This document shows positions 10,967 through 20,495 of a stretch of 64,000 nt of DNA, in pieces (position 1 is the stretch's first letter; every line of letters starts with the position of its first letter). The notes below the pieces were generated by a model. The model was not told the DNA's origin. It searched no databases and saw only the letters and a list, made by a program, of their open reading frames with translations. Made by a program: the position numbers and the translations under genes. Location: NCBI GenBank assembly GCA_963728855.1, contig CAVSLN010000001.1, positions 496,001 to 560,000 on the forward strand, in the 5' to 3' direction. Source of the DNA: AC-43 sp963728855. Lineage in GTDB: Bacteria > Actinomycetota > Actinomycetes > Mycobacteriales > Micromonosporaceae.

Positions 10967-12673
10967 TCAGGAGGTGTCGGGGCGGCTGACGGGGAACGGG
11001 TTGATGGTCGCTGGTCGCCGGTGGGTGGGCCGGGTGGTTGCGGTGTGCGGGAAGTTGGGCCGCCATTTGACTCGCCGGTCTTTGTAGCGGTGCCGGTCTG
11101 GTTGGAGTAGGTCGGACAGGATCGCGGTGGCTGTCGTCCGGGCTTGGGTGGCCAGGGCTTCGGGGGTGGGTACGGTGGTGCGCCATACGGTGGCGGCCAC
11201 GGCGCGGCGGCTGGCGGTGAACCCGATCTCGCGGCAGGTGACCGGGTTGGTGGCCACGTCGCGGGGTCGGCTGGGTAGCCCGAGGCGCATGGTGGCGGTG
11301 TTGGCTATGGCGGCGGCTTGTGTGCCGGCGGCGCGGATGAGTTGGCTGGTGGCAAGCCAGGCCCAGAATTCTTGGAGTACCTGTTCGGGGGCGTGGGCGC
11401 GCAGCATCGGTCCGCGGGAGGGGCCGGCGTCGGTGATCGCGGACTTGTTCTGCCCGATCGTGGTTTCGGCTCCGGACCAGCGCAGCGGGTAGGCCGCGCG
11501 TAGATCCTCGGCGGGCCATTCGGCTTCGTTGAGGAGGCTGGTGGCCAGGGTGAACGTCTCGGATACCTCGTCGCGGCCGGGGACGGTGACGTTGTATTCG
11601 ACCACCCGTAGCATCATGCATACCCCGCGGCGGCGGTCGGTGATGTAGGTCAGGTACGACCCGTCCGACGCGGTGCGCACGACGGGTAGCTTGATGCCGG
11701 CCTTGATGCGGATCAGCACGTGCGCGCCGGCGGTGCGGATGGCCTCGATGAGTCGGTAGCCCGGGAAGTTGCGGTCCATGATGATCAGCCGACCGGGGCC
11801 GAATGCCTCGGGGTGCGCGGCGACCAGGCGTTTGGTCAGGGTCTGCTCCCCGTGTCGGGTCGGGCCGACCGCCGCGGCCAGGGCACCACGGCTGCCGCAG
11901 GCGACCATGATCACCGCCCGTAGTTGCGGGAACGGTCCGGTGTTGGCCTTGCCGCCGGCGCTGCCGAACCGTGTGCGGTTGGCTTCGGTGTCGGGCAGGT
12001 CGCACATGAACCCGTCCAGGGCGCAGACCAGCAGCCCGTTGATGGACAGGCCCGGCTCCTGCAGGTCGGTCAGGGGCCCGGCCACCGCCCAGAACAGCTT
12101 GTGGAACAGGGTGGCGGGTACCCGGGTGCGCCAGTCGGAGATCACCCGTGAGCTGGGTACCTGCCAGCCGCGTTCCCAGGGCAGGTCGGGCAGGTCACCG
12201 ACCAGCCGCCGCATGACTTCCACGCAGTCGGCGTCGGGCCATAACGCCAGCGCGAGAATGAGCCGCACGGTCAGTGCCGCGGACATGACCCGCCGCCGTT
12301 GGGTGTCGCGTACTGCGGGCACCTCGGTGATCATCTGGTCGATCAACCCGGGTGGCAGGAGGTCCTCCAGGATTCCCAGCCGTACGTGCTCGGGTAGCCA
12401 GCCCACCACGACGATCGAGCCGTCCCGCCGCCGCCGTACCGGCGCCACCGCCACCGGCCGGCACCACACGAGGTGCTCACCGCCCACCGCCGCCGGCGCG
12501 GCGGTGGGCAGCCACGCTCCCGCCCCGCCGGGCTGGTACAGGTCCGCTGCGCGCAGGGCCACCACCCCCGCCGGGACACCCGCGTCCGGCACCCGCGCCG
12601 GTGGCTGACCAGACTCGGGTAACCCGCCAGCGTGGGATGTAGCGTCCAGACCGGCGGTGGGGTACAACGGCAT
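10967..12673 (-). CDS. IS4-family transposase
   Basis: 568 residues from the ATG at 12673 (GGAG 8 bp upstream). An Insertion-element-4 N-terminal domain (VRLGILEDLLPPGLIDQMI ... RRRVMSAALTVRLILALAL) is followed by a DDE_Tnp_1 domain. Catalytic residues are visible as D in VCALDGF, D in LIIMDRNFPGY and E in WSGAETTIGQNKSA, the last being the YREK-like region of IS4 elements. The gene is full length and may be active. A single-gene IS is expected, but the inverted repeats and target duplication were not located. Confidence 0.93.
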   Translation of the reverse strand: MPLYPTAGLDATSHAGGLPESGQPPARVPDAGVPAGVVALRAADLYQPGGAGAWLPTAAPAAVGGEHLVWCRPVAVAPVRRRRDGSIVVVGWLPEHVRLGILEDLLPPGLIDQMITEVPAVRDTQRRRVMSAALTVRLILALALWPDADCVEVMRRLVGDLPDLPWERGWQVPSSRVISDWRTRVPATLFHKLFWAVAGPLTDLQEPGLSINGLLVCALDGFMCDLPDTEANRTRFGSAGGKANTGPFPQLRAVIMVACGSRGALAAAVGPTRHGEQTLTKRLVAAHPEAFGPGRLIIMDRNFPGYRLIEAIRTAGAHVLIRIKAGIKLPVVRTASDGSYLTYITDRRRGVCMMLRVVEYNVTVPGRDEVSETFTLATSLLNEAEWPAEDLRAAYPLRWSGAETTIGQNKSAITDAGPSRGPMLRAHAPEQVLQEFWAWLATSQLIRAAGTQAAAIANTATMRLGLPSRPRDVATNPVTCREIGFTASRRAVAATVWRTTVPTPEALATQARTTATAILSDLLQPDRHRYKDRRVKWRPNFPHTATTRPTHRRPATINPFPVSRPDTS

Positions 12674-13375
12674 GTGCGGCTCCAGGGCAGAGAAGGATCT
12701 AGTCAATCGATCTCTTTACCAGGAGCCGCGCCCACTATCCCCACCGACACGCACGCCTCACCGCCACCGCCCCGGCGGCGAACACGGTGGGCGAGGACCG
12801 TCAGCAGCTACAGGTCGCGCTTCCGCGCCAAGCGCAACGACCATCCGATCGACAACGCCACCAGCCCCCGCGTTGTCTGGTCACGACAGCCGCCGCTGCA
12901 CCACTGGGGGCGGCGGTGTGTCCACGATCAGCGCCGAGGCGGCCTCGGCGTGCAGGGCGGCCCTTTGACAGCTGCCTTGACGCGCGGCGTGTCAGCACAG
13001 GGCTCGGGGTACTCGACGCCCCTCGGCCACCGCGTGGCGTTGCTGTCGTGGTACAGCAAAGAGACCTGTCCGTCGCGCACGGCCGCCACCCGGCAGCGAC
13101 TGTCGCCCTACCGGCGGGGACCGCCGGTAGGGCCAGGTGACACAGCCGCCCGGCACGACCGGCAGAGCCGGACCGACACCGTCGCGGCACACGGTCCGGT
13201 GACGAAACTGTGTAACGAAAGCGCCGTGCTCGTAGGTGGCCACCCGGGCGGCCAGCCGGCACCCGATGATGCCGGTTTTGTTGCACGGTCATGTAACGAA
13301 ACCGGGGCCTTCGAACCCGACCATGCGTGAGCATCCCACGACGACCGACCGCGACATTCAGCCGTGCCGTGACTG
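12674..13375. other. Spacer with repeated GTAACGAAA motif
   Basis: No gene supported. GTAACGAAA occurs twice (about 13212 and 13293), with a related GTGACGAAA at about 13199. These may be small regulatory repeats or chance. Confidence 0.3.
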
Positions 13376-14095
13376 CTACATGGCGATGATGGTCGGGGCT
13401 TCCTGCATGATCACGAAGTCGAAGTTGGGTGGTGGACCGACCGCGTGTTCCAACGTTGTGATGACCTTGCGTGGGTTGTCGTTAGGGCCGGAGATGTAGA
13501 ACGGTTTGCCGTTCTTGCCGAAGGTGATCGCGCAGGGTCCTTCCCAATCGCCGAGGTGCTCAGCGGCGTCGGCGAAGCCGGGGTGGGGTTCGAAGCCGAG
13601 GCTACGGGCATAGGCGACAGCGCCGAACACGAGGTGCTGGGCCAGTCCGATCGGCGCGGTCTGCCAGCCGTGGGGGTAGGCGCTGTAGTAGGTGGGCACG
13701 AACTGGCGCAGGGCAAGTTCGTCAGTGATGTCGGGGCCGAGCACGTTCTTGACGCCCAAGCAGTAGACGTCGGTCAGGAAACCGCACATAGATACCTTGT
13801 CGAAGCGGTGCCGGCGGGCGACCAGCAGGCTGACCAGGCCGCCGGCCTCATCGTGCGCCGGTACCTTGTCTTCCCAGTGCTGGGCGGGGTCGAAAGACAG
13901 TCCGCGGCTCCAGCCGCTGTTGATCCAGCAGCCCAGGAGCGGGGGCGGAGTGGCTGCCGCACTCTGCGCGGCGATGGCCCGTATCAGGGGTGCCACCGCC
14001 GAGGGCGACATGCCCAGAGCACGAGCGATCTGCTTGGGTGACCTGCCCTCGCCGCGTAACTGGCGTACCTGATCGAGAAGCTCGGCGCTATCCAT
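13376..14095 (-). CDS. Helix-turn-helix domain protein of unknown function
   Basis: 239 residues from the ATG at 14095. The N-terminal HTH (LLDQVRQLRGEGRSPKQIARALGMSPS, about 5-31) is of the resolvase/sigma-like 'recognise and repeat' type. The C-terminal 190 residues form a separate domain containing WEDKVPAHDEAGG, VSMCGFLTDVYCLGVKNV and LGDWEGPCAITFGKNGKPFYI. I do not recognise that domain; the cysteine-containing CGFLTDVYCLGVKN stretch is conserved-looking. Possibly a DNA-binding enzyme. The open frame upstream of 14095 is not protein-like. Confidence 0.7.
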   Translation of the reverse strand: MDSAELLDQVRQLRGEGRSPKQIARALGMSPSAVAPLIRAIAAQSAAATPPPLLGCWINSGWSRGLSFDPAQHWEDKVPAHDEAGGLVSLLVARRHRFDKVSMCGFLTDVYCLGVKNVLGPDITDELALRQFVPTYYSAYPHGWQTAPIGLAQHLVFGAVAYARSLGFEPHPGFADAAEHLGDWEGPCAITFGKNGKPFYISGPNDNPRKVITTLEHAVGPPPNFDFVIMQEAPTIIAM

Positions 14096-15514
14096 GGGAG
14101 GGCATCGTATCGAAGCGCTGGGGGTGACCGGCCAAGGCTGTGTGACCGCCCCCGGCCGCCGATGACACCCGGCGCCGACAGCGGCGTCGCCTGCCCAGAA
14201 GTACTGCTGGTGTTCGGCGCGACCGCTGCTACCCAAGGCGGGGCACGGCGTTGTCGGGTACCTCGAACACTAAGCCGCTGGGCTGGGCGAGGAAGACGCC
14301 ACCGCCCCGAAATGCCGTCGAGCAGGCGCGGAAAGCTCAAACAGGCCAGGCCGTTGGAAGCTCTACCGGACCAGCGACCTGGGTTGGAAAGCTGACGGAT
14401 CAACCAAACCGCTGCCGCAGCCCCGCGCTCGCCAACCGACCCAGCGAACCCGCAGGTCAACTACTCGAAGCGGCTAAAGTCCCCGGCGTTGGGTGGTGAC
14501 GGTCCCGGGCCAGCTCTTCAGAACGGCCACCTGGAAGGTGCCTCCGCCCGCGTGGCCTGTGTTACCACCTCGTGTTCCGATACTGCATTGGTCGGGGATC
14601 TGGAATGGGTTGCTCATGAAAGGCTATAGCTAAATGGACAACATCTTGGCGCAGGCCCGCCAACCACAGTTCGTTGATCAGGCCGATGATCGCGTGCTGC
14701 TCCTGCGCCTCGGGGGAGCGCGGTGTCACGCAGGGTAGCCACGTCGTCGTCCTCCGCGGGCCGGCCTGCGACGGCCGGGAGCAGATCCATCGCGGGACCC
14801 GGCTGATCGTCTCGCGCACCGCGGAAATGATCGCGTGCACCTCGGCGGGCGGATGCAGCGCGGCACCGGCGATCGCGACGCGGCGCCCAGACTCGGCCAA
14901 GCTCGTCGGCGAGAGCGGCGATGGTCGGACCGGCTGACGCGCCGGCGGAAGAGCGCGGCGCGAGCACAGCGAGCGCTACCCAACGGCACGGCGGCGGGAG
15001 TAAAGCGCGAGCGAAGCGACGCGCATCCTCTGCTCGCGCTTTCCCCGCGCTTTCCTGGGTTTCCACGCGGCCACCAATGCGAACGAGGTCCGGGAGGTTG
15101 GAAATCGAAGACCCGGCGAACAACTCATACCCGACAGTGGCGGGAATAGCCCTAACGACTTTGCCTACGGGTGTATGCGGACGTTCGGACGGTGTTGGTG
15201 ACCGGCGCCGAGGCGTGCGCGCAGAGGGCGCGGCCCCGGCCGGCGGTCGGTCATGGGGGATGCTCAGTATGGACGGTGGGACGGCCCATGACGCGGGCCG
15301 TTGAGCGGCCTCGAACGAGGTCTTAGAGCGCGATGTCAGTGAGCGGCGGCGGGCAGCCGGAACTCCGTTCGAGTTGCCACGGTGACATGGACCCGTCACA
15401 CTAGGATTCCCAATCGCGGTCGCTGGCAAGCGTTGACGCCCGCCCGGCCGCCGCCCGGCTCTCCCGTCGGCATCGGAAGATGGCGTCCGTGCTGCGCACA
15501 CCAGCGCTGGCCTT
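14096..15514. other. Long spacer, probably decayed coding sequence
   Basis: No intact gene. On the minus strand, protein-like segments appear in different frames between about 14640 and 14960 (PTIAALADELGRVWAP; AEVHAIISAVRETISRVP; AIIGLINELWLAGLRQD), suggesting a small gene destroyed by several indels. The rest shows nothing I can assign. Confidence 0.35.
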
Positions 15515-16720
15515 TCAACGGACGGTTGTGACCGACTGCGGAATGAGCGTGACCGGTAGCACGCCGTACTGCAGTTGCGCGGCCAGGATCTTGGAGGTGA
15601 CGTCGTTAATCCCCGTACCGTTAATGAACGCGTCGCCGACGATCACCGACTGGATCTGCGGCGCCGATACGACCTCGTCGTCCAGCACGATCGCGACCTG
15701 CGCGTTCTGCGACTGACCGGTCTGCGACTGGCTGCTGTTCTGGGTGGCCTCCTGGGTCAGCGCCGTCCACTTCGGCTGCCCGGCGGCGGTGAAGTGCAGC
15801 CTGACGACCCAGCCGCCGTTGTTCGTGTCGTAGTCCGAGCTGGCCCCCGCCACGTCGGTGCCCCGCACCTTCGCGATGTCCAGGTAGTACTTGGTATGCA
15901 CATCGTCACCCTGGTCGCAGGCGACGACCTGCTCGGCCACGTCCAGCGCGCCCGGGTCGCGGGCGTTGAGCTCGGCGCAGGACAGGGTCGGCACCAGGAA
16001 CTGCATGACCGGCGGGAGCGCGGCGACCTCGGTGCAGGTGAGGTTCGCGAACGGGGCCAGGCCGGCTAGCGTCTGCGGGTCCACCTGGGACGGGTCCTGG
16101 ATCCTCTGGGCCAGGTCGTACGCGGTGCCGAGCTTGGCCTTCGCCGAGGCCAGGGCGGCCGCCTGGTCTGATCGGCCGGACCCGCAGGGTCCCGTCGGCG
16201 CCGTCGCCACCACCGGTTGATCCTGGGTCGAGGAAAGGACCTTGCGGAAGGCGAGCCTGCCCGGGGCGATCAGCTGCTTGAGACGGCCCGTGTCGGTGTT
16301 GCCCGCGGTGAGGGTCACCGTGGCGCCAGCCACGGTGACGGTGGGCCTTGCCAGGCCGGCCGCTCGCATCCGGGACAGTAGGACCCGCCTGACCTGGTCG
16401 AGCATCTCCGGCGAGGGCGGCTGCCCGGTCGGAGTGACAGTGGTCGCGGTGAGGACGACATCACCCTTCGCCGGTGCCGTCGTACCGGCGCGATGGGCCA
16501 CCAGGAACCCGACCGCCAGCGCCGCCGCCGCGAGCAGGGCGAAGGCGGTCATGCCGACAGCGACCCATACACCCGCTCCGATCCGGCCGGCGTGTGGCAC
16601 CGGATAGCCGGGGAGGTGGGAAGGTGGTGGGAACGCGGGCGGGTGGCCGGCAGGTGCGCCGGGCGCCCCGCCACCTGGGCGAGGGTCGGGATCGTCAGCG
16701 GCTGCGCCGGGAAACGACAT
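15515..16720 (-). CDS. Membrane protein with SecD/SecF P1-head subdomain
   Basis: 401 residues from the ATG at 16720. Proline-rich cytoplasmic N-terminus, one transmembrane helix (VWVAVGMTAFALLAAAALAVGFLV, about 50-73), then an extracytoplasmic domain. The C-terminal part matches the SecD P1 head: GWVVRLHFTAAGQPKWTALT and VAIVLDDEVVSAPQIQSVI, with a final GINDVTSKILAAQLQYGVLPV. Unlike SecD it has no polytopic RND region, so it is a stand-alone head-domain protein of the type seen in actinobacteria. Function unknown, presumably at the cell surface. Confidence 0.8.
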   Translation of the reverse strand: MSFPGAAADDPDPRPGGGAPGAPAGHPPAFPPPSHLPGYPVPHAGRIGAGVWVAVGMTAFALLAAAALAVGFLVAHRAGTTAPAKGDVVLTATTVTPTGQPPSPEMLDQVRRVLLSRMRAAGLARPTVTVAGATVTLTAGNTDTGRLKQLIAPGRLAFRKVLSSTQDQPVVATAPTGPCGSGRSDQAAALASAKAKLGTAYDLAQRIQDPSQVDPQTLAGLAPFANLTCTEVAALPPVMQFLVPTLSCAELNARDPGALDVAEQVVACDQGDDVHTKYYLDIAKVRGTDVAGASSDYDTNNGGWVVRLHFTAAGQPKWTALTQEATQNSSQSQTGQSQNAQVAIVLDDEVVSAPQIQSVIVGDAFINGTGINDVTSKILAAQLQYGVLPVTLIPQSVTTVR

Positions 16721-17039
16721 GCGGCCGAGCGTAGAGACCACGCCGCTGTGCCGGCAGATCACGACCCGGTGTACTGCGGTGACCGACGGCTGGCCATGAC
16801 CGTACGAACCCCCGCCACCGCGATACGGTCGGCCGATCCGTTCTCGCATGATCGCATGTCGCAGAGGCGATCCGCATCGCCCGACCCATCCCGACGAGTA
16901 CCTATGGCATCGTGACGGCTGCGGCTCATTACCCGTACGTTGCATCAATCCCCCCCAGTCGACCTGGCTTTCCATCAGGTTGACCAACTCGCGCCAGGTA
17001 CAGGAGAGTTCACTGCTGTCGAGGTCAGCATCACTTTGC

Positions 17040-17369
17040 GGCCTTGCCGGCGGCCGCGCCGTCGACGCCGCCGCGGGCCTGCCGGCCGGCTCCACCTCAA
17101 GCCACTTCCGCACCCGGGATGCCCTGCTCAACGCCGTCGTGGAGCGGTTCGCCGCCCGCGAGCGCGCGAACTGGGAGGACATCGCCGCCAAGGTGTGTCC
17201 CACCACGCCCTGGGAACTGGCCGAGGCGGCGACCCTGTTCGCGCAGGACGCCACCGGTCCACAGCGGACGCTGACGCTGGCCCGGTACGCGATCCTGGTC
17301 GAGGCCGCCATCCATCCGGCGTTGCGGGCGCAGCTGACCGTTACCGGTGGCCGGGTTCGCGCATGGTAG
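17040..17369 (+). pseudogene. TetR-family regulator fragment
   Basis: An internal piece of a TetR repressor: the second half of the HTH (AVDAAAGLPAGSTSSHFRTRDALLNAVVE) and part of the ligand domain (LTLARYAILVEAAIHPALRAQLTV), ending at RVRAW. The first helices and the C-terminus are missing and no start codon fits, so this is a remnant. On the opposite strand at about 17350-17474 there is a short membrane-protein start (MGQPRDKLLARVADWVRRP), also cut off, so two gene remnants meet at about 17350-17370, next to the IS66 left end. Confidence 0.65.
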
Positions 17370-17561
17370 TACGAGGAACCCGACGACTCCGATCGCGGCG
17401 AGTGGTGCCCACACGGCAGGGCGCCGAACCCAATCGGCGACTCGTGCCAGCAGCTTATCCCTCGGCTGTCCCATCGTAAGGGTTCGGTAAACCCGTGGGA
17501 GGGCATGGTGAGGGCCCGGCCGGTGGTGGCGGTCGGGTGAGGTACCGGTGGCGGGGTGAGG

Positions 17562-18403
17562 TTACGGTGTGTGGCCGGTGGGGTCTGCCGGTTCGGGTGG
17601 GGACGGTGGTGGCGGCGGTGGTGGCGGGTCGTTGTCGCGGCTGCCGGTGGTGTCGCCGGGGTCGGGGAGCCAGGGCAGGAATCGTTGCAGGGCTTGGCCT
17701 TCGAGGGGTTTACCGCCGTTGTGGGCGCAGGCTTGCAGGTAGTCGTTGAGGTAGGTCAGGGGTTCCCGCTGGTTGCGTTCGGCGGTGGCGGTGATCGTCC
17801 AGAGGTCCGCGGCGAGGTACGCGGCCCATTGGGCGTGGCTGCCGTAGTAGTTCTTCCGGCCGATCACCGGGTTACGTAGCGCTCTCTCGGCCGGGTTGTT
17901 ATCCAGGGCGATGTCGGGGAAGTCACGGTGGCGGATCAGACCGTCCCATTCCCGGTCCAGGGTGTCCAGGACCTTACGCGCGGCCGGGTGCAGGCTGTAG
18001 ATGGCTTGTTGTTCCTGGCGGGCGGTGTCCATGACCGTGATCGCGGTGTCGAAATCGGCGGCGGCCTGGGCGTGGCCGGTGGTGCCGACCTGCGCGGCGG
18101 CCATCGCCCGGTGCGCGGTGTACAGGTCCGCGATCCGGGCGATCCACTGATCACGCCAGTACGAGAGCTGCACGTGGGCGTCACCGGCCCGGATGAAGTA
18201 CCGGCGGATGTGGGCCCAGCACCAGAGCGGGTCGACGCCCTCGACCCTGGCGAGGGACTGGTAGGCGACGTAGAAGTCGGTGGACAGGACCAGGCGCCTG
18301 TCCTCGGCGAGTTTCTGTTCACCGCGGTCGATGCCGAAGTGGGTGTCGAGCACGGACGCCGAGCGGGTGGGATCCATGGTGAACACGACGGTGTCGTCGG
18401 CGA
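17562..18403 (-). CDS. IS66 transposase, C-terminal exon (exon 2)
   Basis: Exon 2 begins within ATC (the last two bases, TC, at 18403-18402) and continues ADDTVVFTMDPTRSASVL. It encodes the DDE_Tnp_IS66 C-terminal half: STDFYVAYQSL (second catalytic D), WCWAHIRRYF, and LDNNPAERALRNPVIGRKNY with the final E, plus an IS66_C tail and a proline-rich end (DPPPPPPPPSPPEP). It lacks a start and makes sense only after intron splicing. The reading frame extending to 18557 above it belongs to intron A. Confidence 0.88.
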
Positions 18404-18473
18404 ACAGGATGGGCTGCGCGGCGAGGTCCCGTTTCCCTTGCGGTTGCGGGCCTTTTCCGCGCAGCCTTCCTCC

Positions 18474-18507
18474 GAACCCGGCGGGCACCTTTCGGTGCAC
18501 CGGGCTC
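18474..18507 (-). ncRNA. Intron A domain V (group II ribozyme catalytic hairpin)
   Basis: On the minus strand the sequence starts GAGCCCGGTGC, has a GAAA loop (CACCGAAAGGTG) and closes with GCCGGGTTC, the typical 34-nt domain V shape. It lies just after the RT stop and before the domain VI stem. Confidence 0.85.
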
Positions 18508-18516
18508 TCCAGTGAC

Positions 18517-20292
18517 TTATGCCGCGTGCGTGACGGGAGTCGCGTGGATGTAGTCATGGCAGGGTGCGCAGACGATAAGAGTCTTGCGGCGTATCTTCGC
18601 CATGAGTGCTGCCCACGCGGGTTGGCCCGATCCTGTCTTGCCGAGGCTGGTGAGCTTGGCGACGTGGTGGACTGTCACCGTCGCGCCGTGCTCGCACAGC
18701 TCGCACCACCTCCTGCGGAGCCGGTGGATCAGCTCCTTGTACGGGGTGGCCGCAGGAACCGGGGCGGGGTCACGGATGACCGCGCTCCGGTCGCGTTTGA
18801 GAAGTATCCCGCCGAATCGCGCTACCAGGTCCGGCTTGCCCTCGCGACTTTTTCTGGCCTCGAAGCAGGTCCGCAGACCGTCACTAGTTTCGATCTTGGC
18901 CTTGTGGCGGGCCGCCATCTTGGTGACGGAGGACTTGTGCTTAGCCGCCAAAGTCTTGAGCATGGATGTCTCGGCGTTCCAGCGCAGCCTGTTTAGCCGC
19001 CATACATCCTGGGCGAGCAGGTAGTAGTTCGCGACGCCCCGGTATTCAGCCCCGTAACTGCGCACGATGTCATAGTCGGGCAGGTTTTGCAGGGTGCTTC
19101 GGTGCCAGGGTTTTCCCCGGCGCCGATACCGGGCACTCTTGGCCGTGATCACATCCCGCGGAACCCGCAGCGCGATCCTCCCGTTGACCGACCGGCGGCC
19201 GTTGGTGATTTTCGTGCTGGAGTGCTGGACGATGATCTCATAGCCGAGGAACCGCGCCGCGTGGGTGCGGCCGTGAGTGACCAAGGTCTTGTCCTGGTTC
19301 AATTCCAGCGCGAGGGTCTCTCGCAAGAACGTCGCCAGCTTCGCCTTGATCTGTTCGGCTTCGGCCGTCGGGCCAATAAACCCCAGCAGATGATCATCTG
19401 CGTACCGGGCGTAGAACAGCCGCCGGTAGCCGGGGTCCATCGGGTCCCCATAGGGCAGGGCACGCATCTGCTTCACAAGTTCCCGGGCCTGGCCCTGGTC
19501 ATCGTCGTGCAGCGCGGCCCGCCGCCGTTCGGCCAGTTTCCTGTATTGCGGGTTGGTCTTCCGGCGGGCGCCCCTGGTGTGTTGCGGGATGAGTTCCCGT
19601 TCTACATACTTGTCGAGCTTGTCGAGGTAGATGTTACTGAGCAAAGGCGAAACCACGCCGCCTTGCGGGGTGCCGGAAAGCGTGTCGTGATATTGCCAGT
19701 CTTCCATGTACCCGGCCTTAAGCATGTTACGGATCAGCCGGAGAAACCGGTTATCGTGGATTCTCTCCGCCAGTATCCCGAGAAGAATCTCATGATCGAT
19801 TTTCCCGAAGCAGTCGGAGATGTCTCCCTCAATAAACCACACGGTCCCGGTCCAGGTATTCTGCACCTCCCGCAATGCGGTATGGCAGCCCCGTCCTTTC
19901 CGGAAACCGTGCGACCGGTCAGAGAACTGCGGCTCGTAATACGCCTCAAGAAGCAGGCGGACCACCTCGCCGATCAGCTTGTCCGACCAGGACGGCAGGC
20001 CGAGCGGGCGCATTTTCCCGTTCTTCTTCGGGATATATACCCGGCGGACCGGCGCGAACCGGTACCGTTCGGATCGCATCTGCCCGACGATCTGTTCGAT
20101 CTTTTCCTCGGACATGTCGTCAGCGGTCTCATCACAGGCCCCCGGCGTCATTGCTCCCTGGTTGGAGTAGATGTTTCCGTAGGCCAGCAAGTACAGGCTC
20201 TTGTTGAACATCTGTCTATAGAGCTCATCACACGGCAGGCCCTTCCTGCCACGCTCGCGGAGGATCGCAAGTACCGTCCCGGCGTCCTGCAT
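18517..20292 (-). CDS. ltrA: Group II intron-encoded reverse transcriptase/maturase (intron A)
   Basis: 591 residues. RT blocks: RRVYIPKKNGKMRPLGLPSW (about 84-103), HGFRKGRGCHTAL, IEGDISDCFGKIDH (first catalytic D), TPQGGVVSPLLSNIYLD and YARYADDHLLGF (catalytic YADD, about 297-300). A maturase X domain follows, and the C-terminus is an HNH-type endonuclease domain (CELC ... VHHV ... CAPCHDYIH). It splices and mobilises intron A. It is intact, but intron A itself is interrupted upstream of it by intron B. It is clearly related to the IEP of intron B yet differs at many positions, so the two introns are not recent duplicates. Confidence 0.95.
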   Translation of the reverse strand: MQDAGTVLAILRERGRKGLPCDELYRQMFNKSLYLLAYGNIYSNQGAMTPGACDETADDMSEEKIEQIVGQMRSERYRFAPVRRVYIPKKNGKMRPLGLPSWSDKLIGEVVRLLLEAYYEPQFSDRSHGFRKGRGCHTALREVQNTWTGTVWFIEGDISDCFGKIDHEILLGILAERIHDNRFLRLIRNMLKAGYMEDWQYHDTLSGTPQGGVVSPLLSNIYLDKLDKYVERELIPQHTRGARRKTNPQYRKLAERRRAALHDDDQGQARELVKQMRALPYGDPMDPGYRRLFYARYADDHLLGFIGPTAEAEQIKAKLATFLRETLALELNQDKTLVTHGRTHAARFLGYEIIVQHSSTKITNGRRSVNGRIALRVPRDVITAKSARYRRRGKPWHRSTLQNLPDYDIVRSYGAEYRGVANYYLLAQDVWRLNRLRWNAETSMLKTLAAKHKSSVTKMAARHKAKIETSDGLRTCFEARKSREGKPDLVARFGGILLKRDRSAVIRDPAPVPAATPYKELIHRLRRRWCELCEHGATVTVHHVAKLTSLGKTGSGQPAWAALMAKIRRKTLIVCAPCHDYIHATPVTHAA

Positions 20293-20452
20293 TTCGCATA
20301 CCCCACGGTTCCTTATCGCCCGGTCACCTGTGCCCCTTCGCCCTGTGGTCCGGCTCTCCCGGTCTCCAGATTGGCAGGACGTTACCCCTGGTAGGGTGGG
20401 CTGCCCGACGAGGTCCCAGTGAACCTGGGCCTTTTCCGGGCAACCTCCCTCC

Positions 20453-20487
20453 GAACCCGGCGTGCCCGCTTTCCAGGCACCGGGCTC
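20453..20487 (-). ncRNA. Intron B domain V
   Basis: Minus-strand hairpin GAGCCCGGTGC ... GAAA ... GCACGCCGGGTTC, directly comparable with the intron A domain V at 18474-18507. Confidence 0.85.
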
Positions 20488-20495
20488 TCCAGCGA

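Noticed and set aside
10791..12005. 404-residue open frame overlapping the IS4 transposase
   Set aside because: Arginine/proline/histidine-rich shadow of the real transposase frame on the same strand.
13190..13305. GTAACGAAA repeats as an operator
   Set aside because: Only two exact copies, not upstream of a gene start; chance is not excluded.
14614..15501. 295-residue open frame on the minus strand
   Set aside because: No ribosome-binding site, low-complexity arginine/alanine composition, and the protein-like pieces change frame, so at best decayed.
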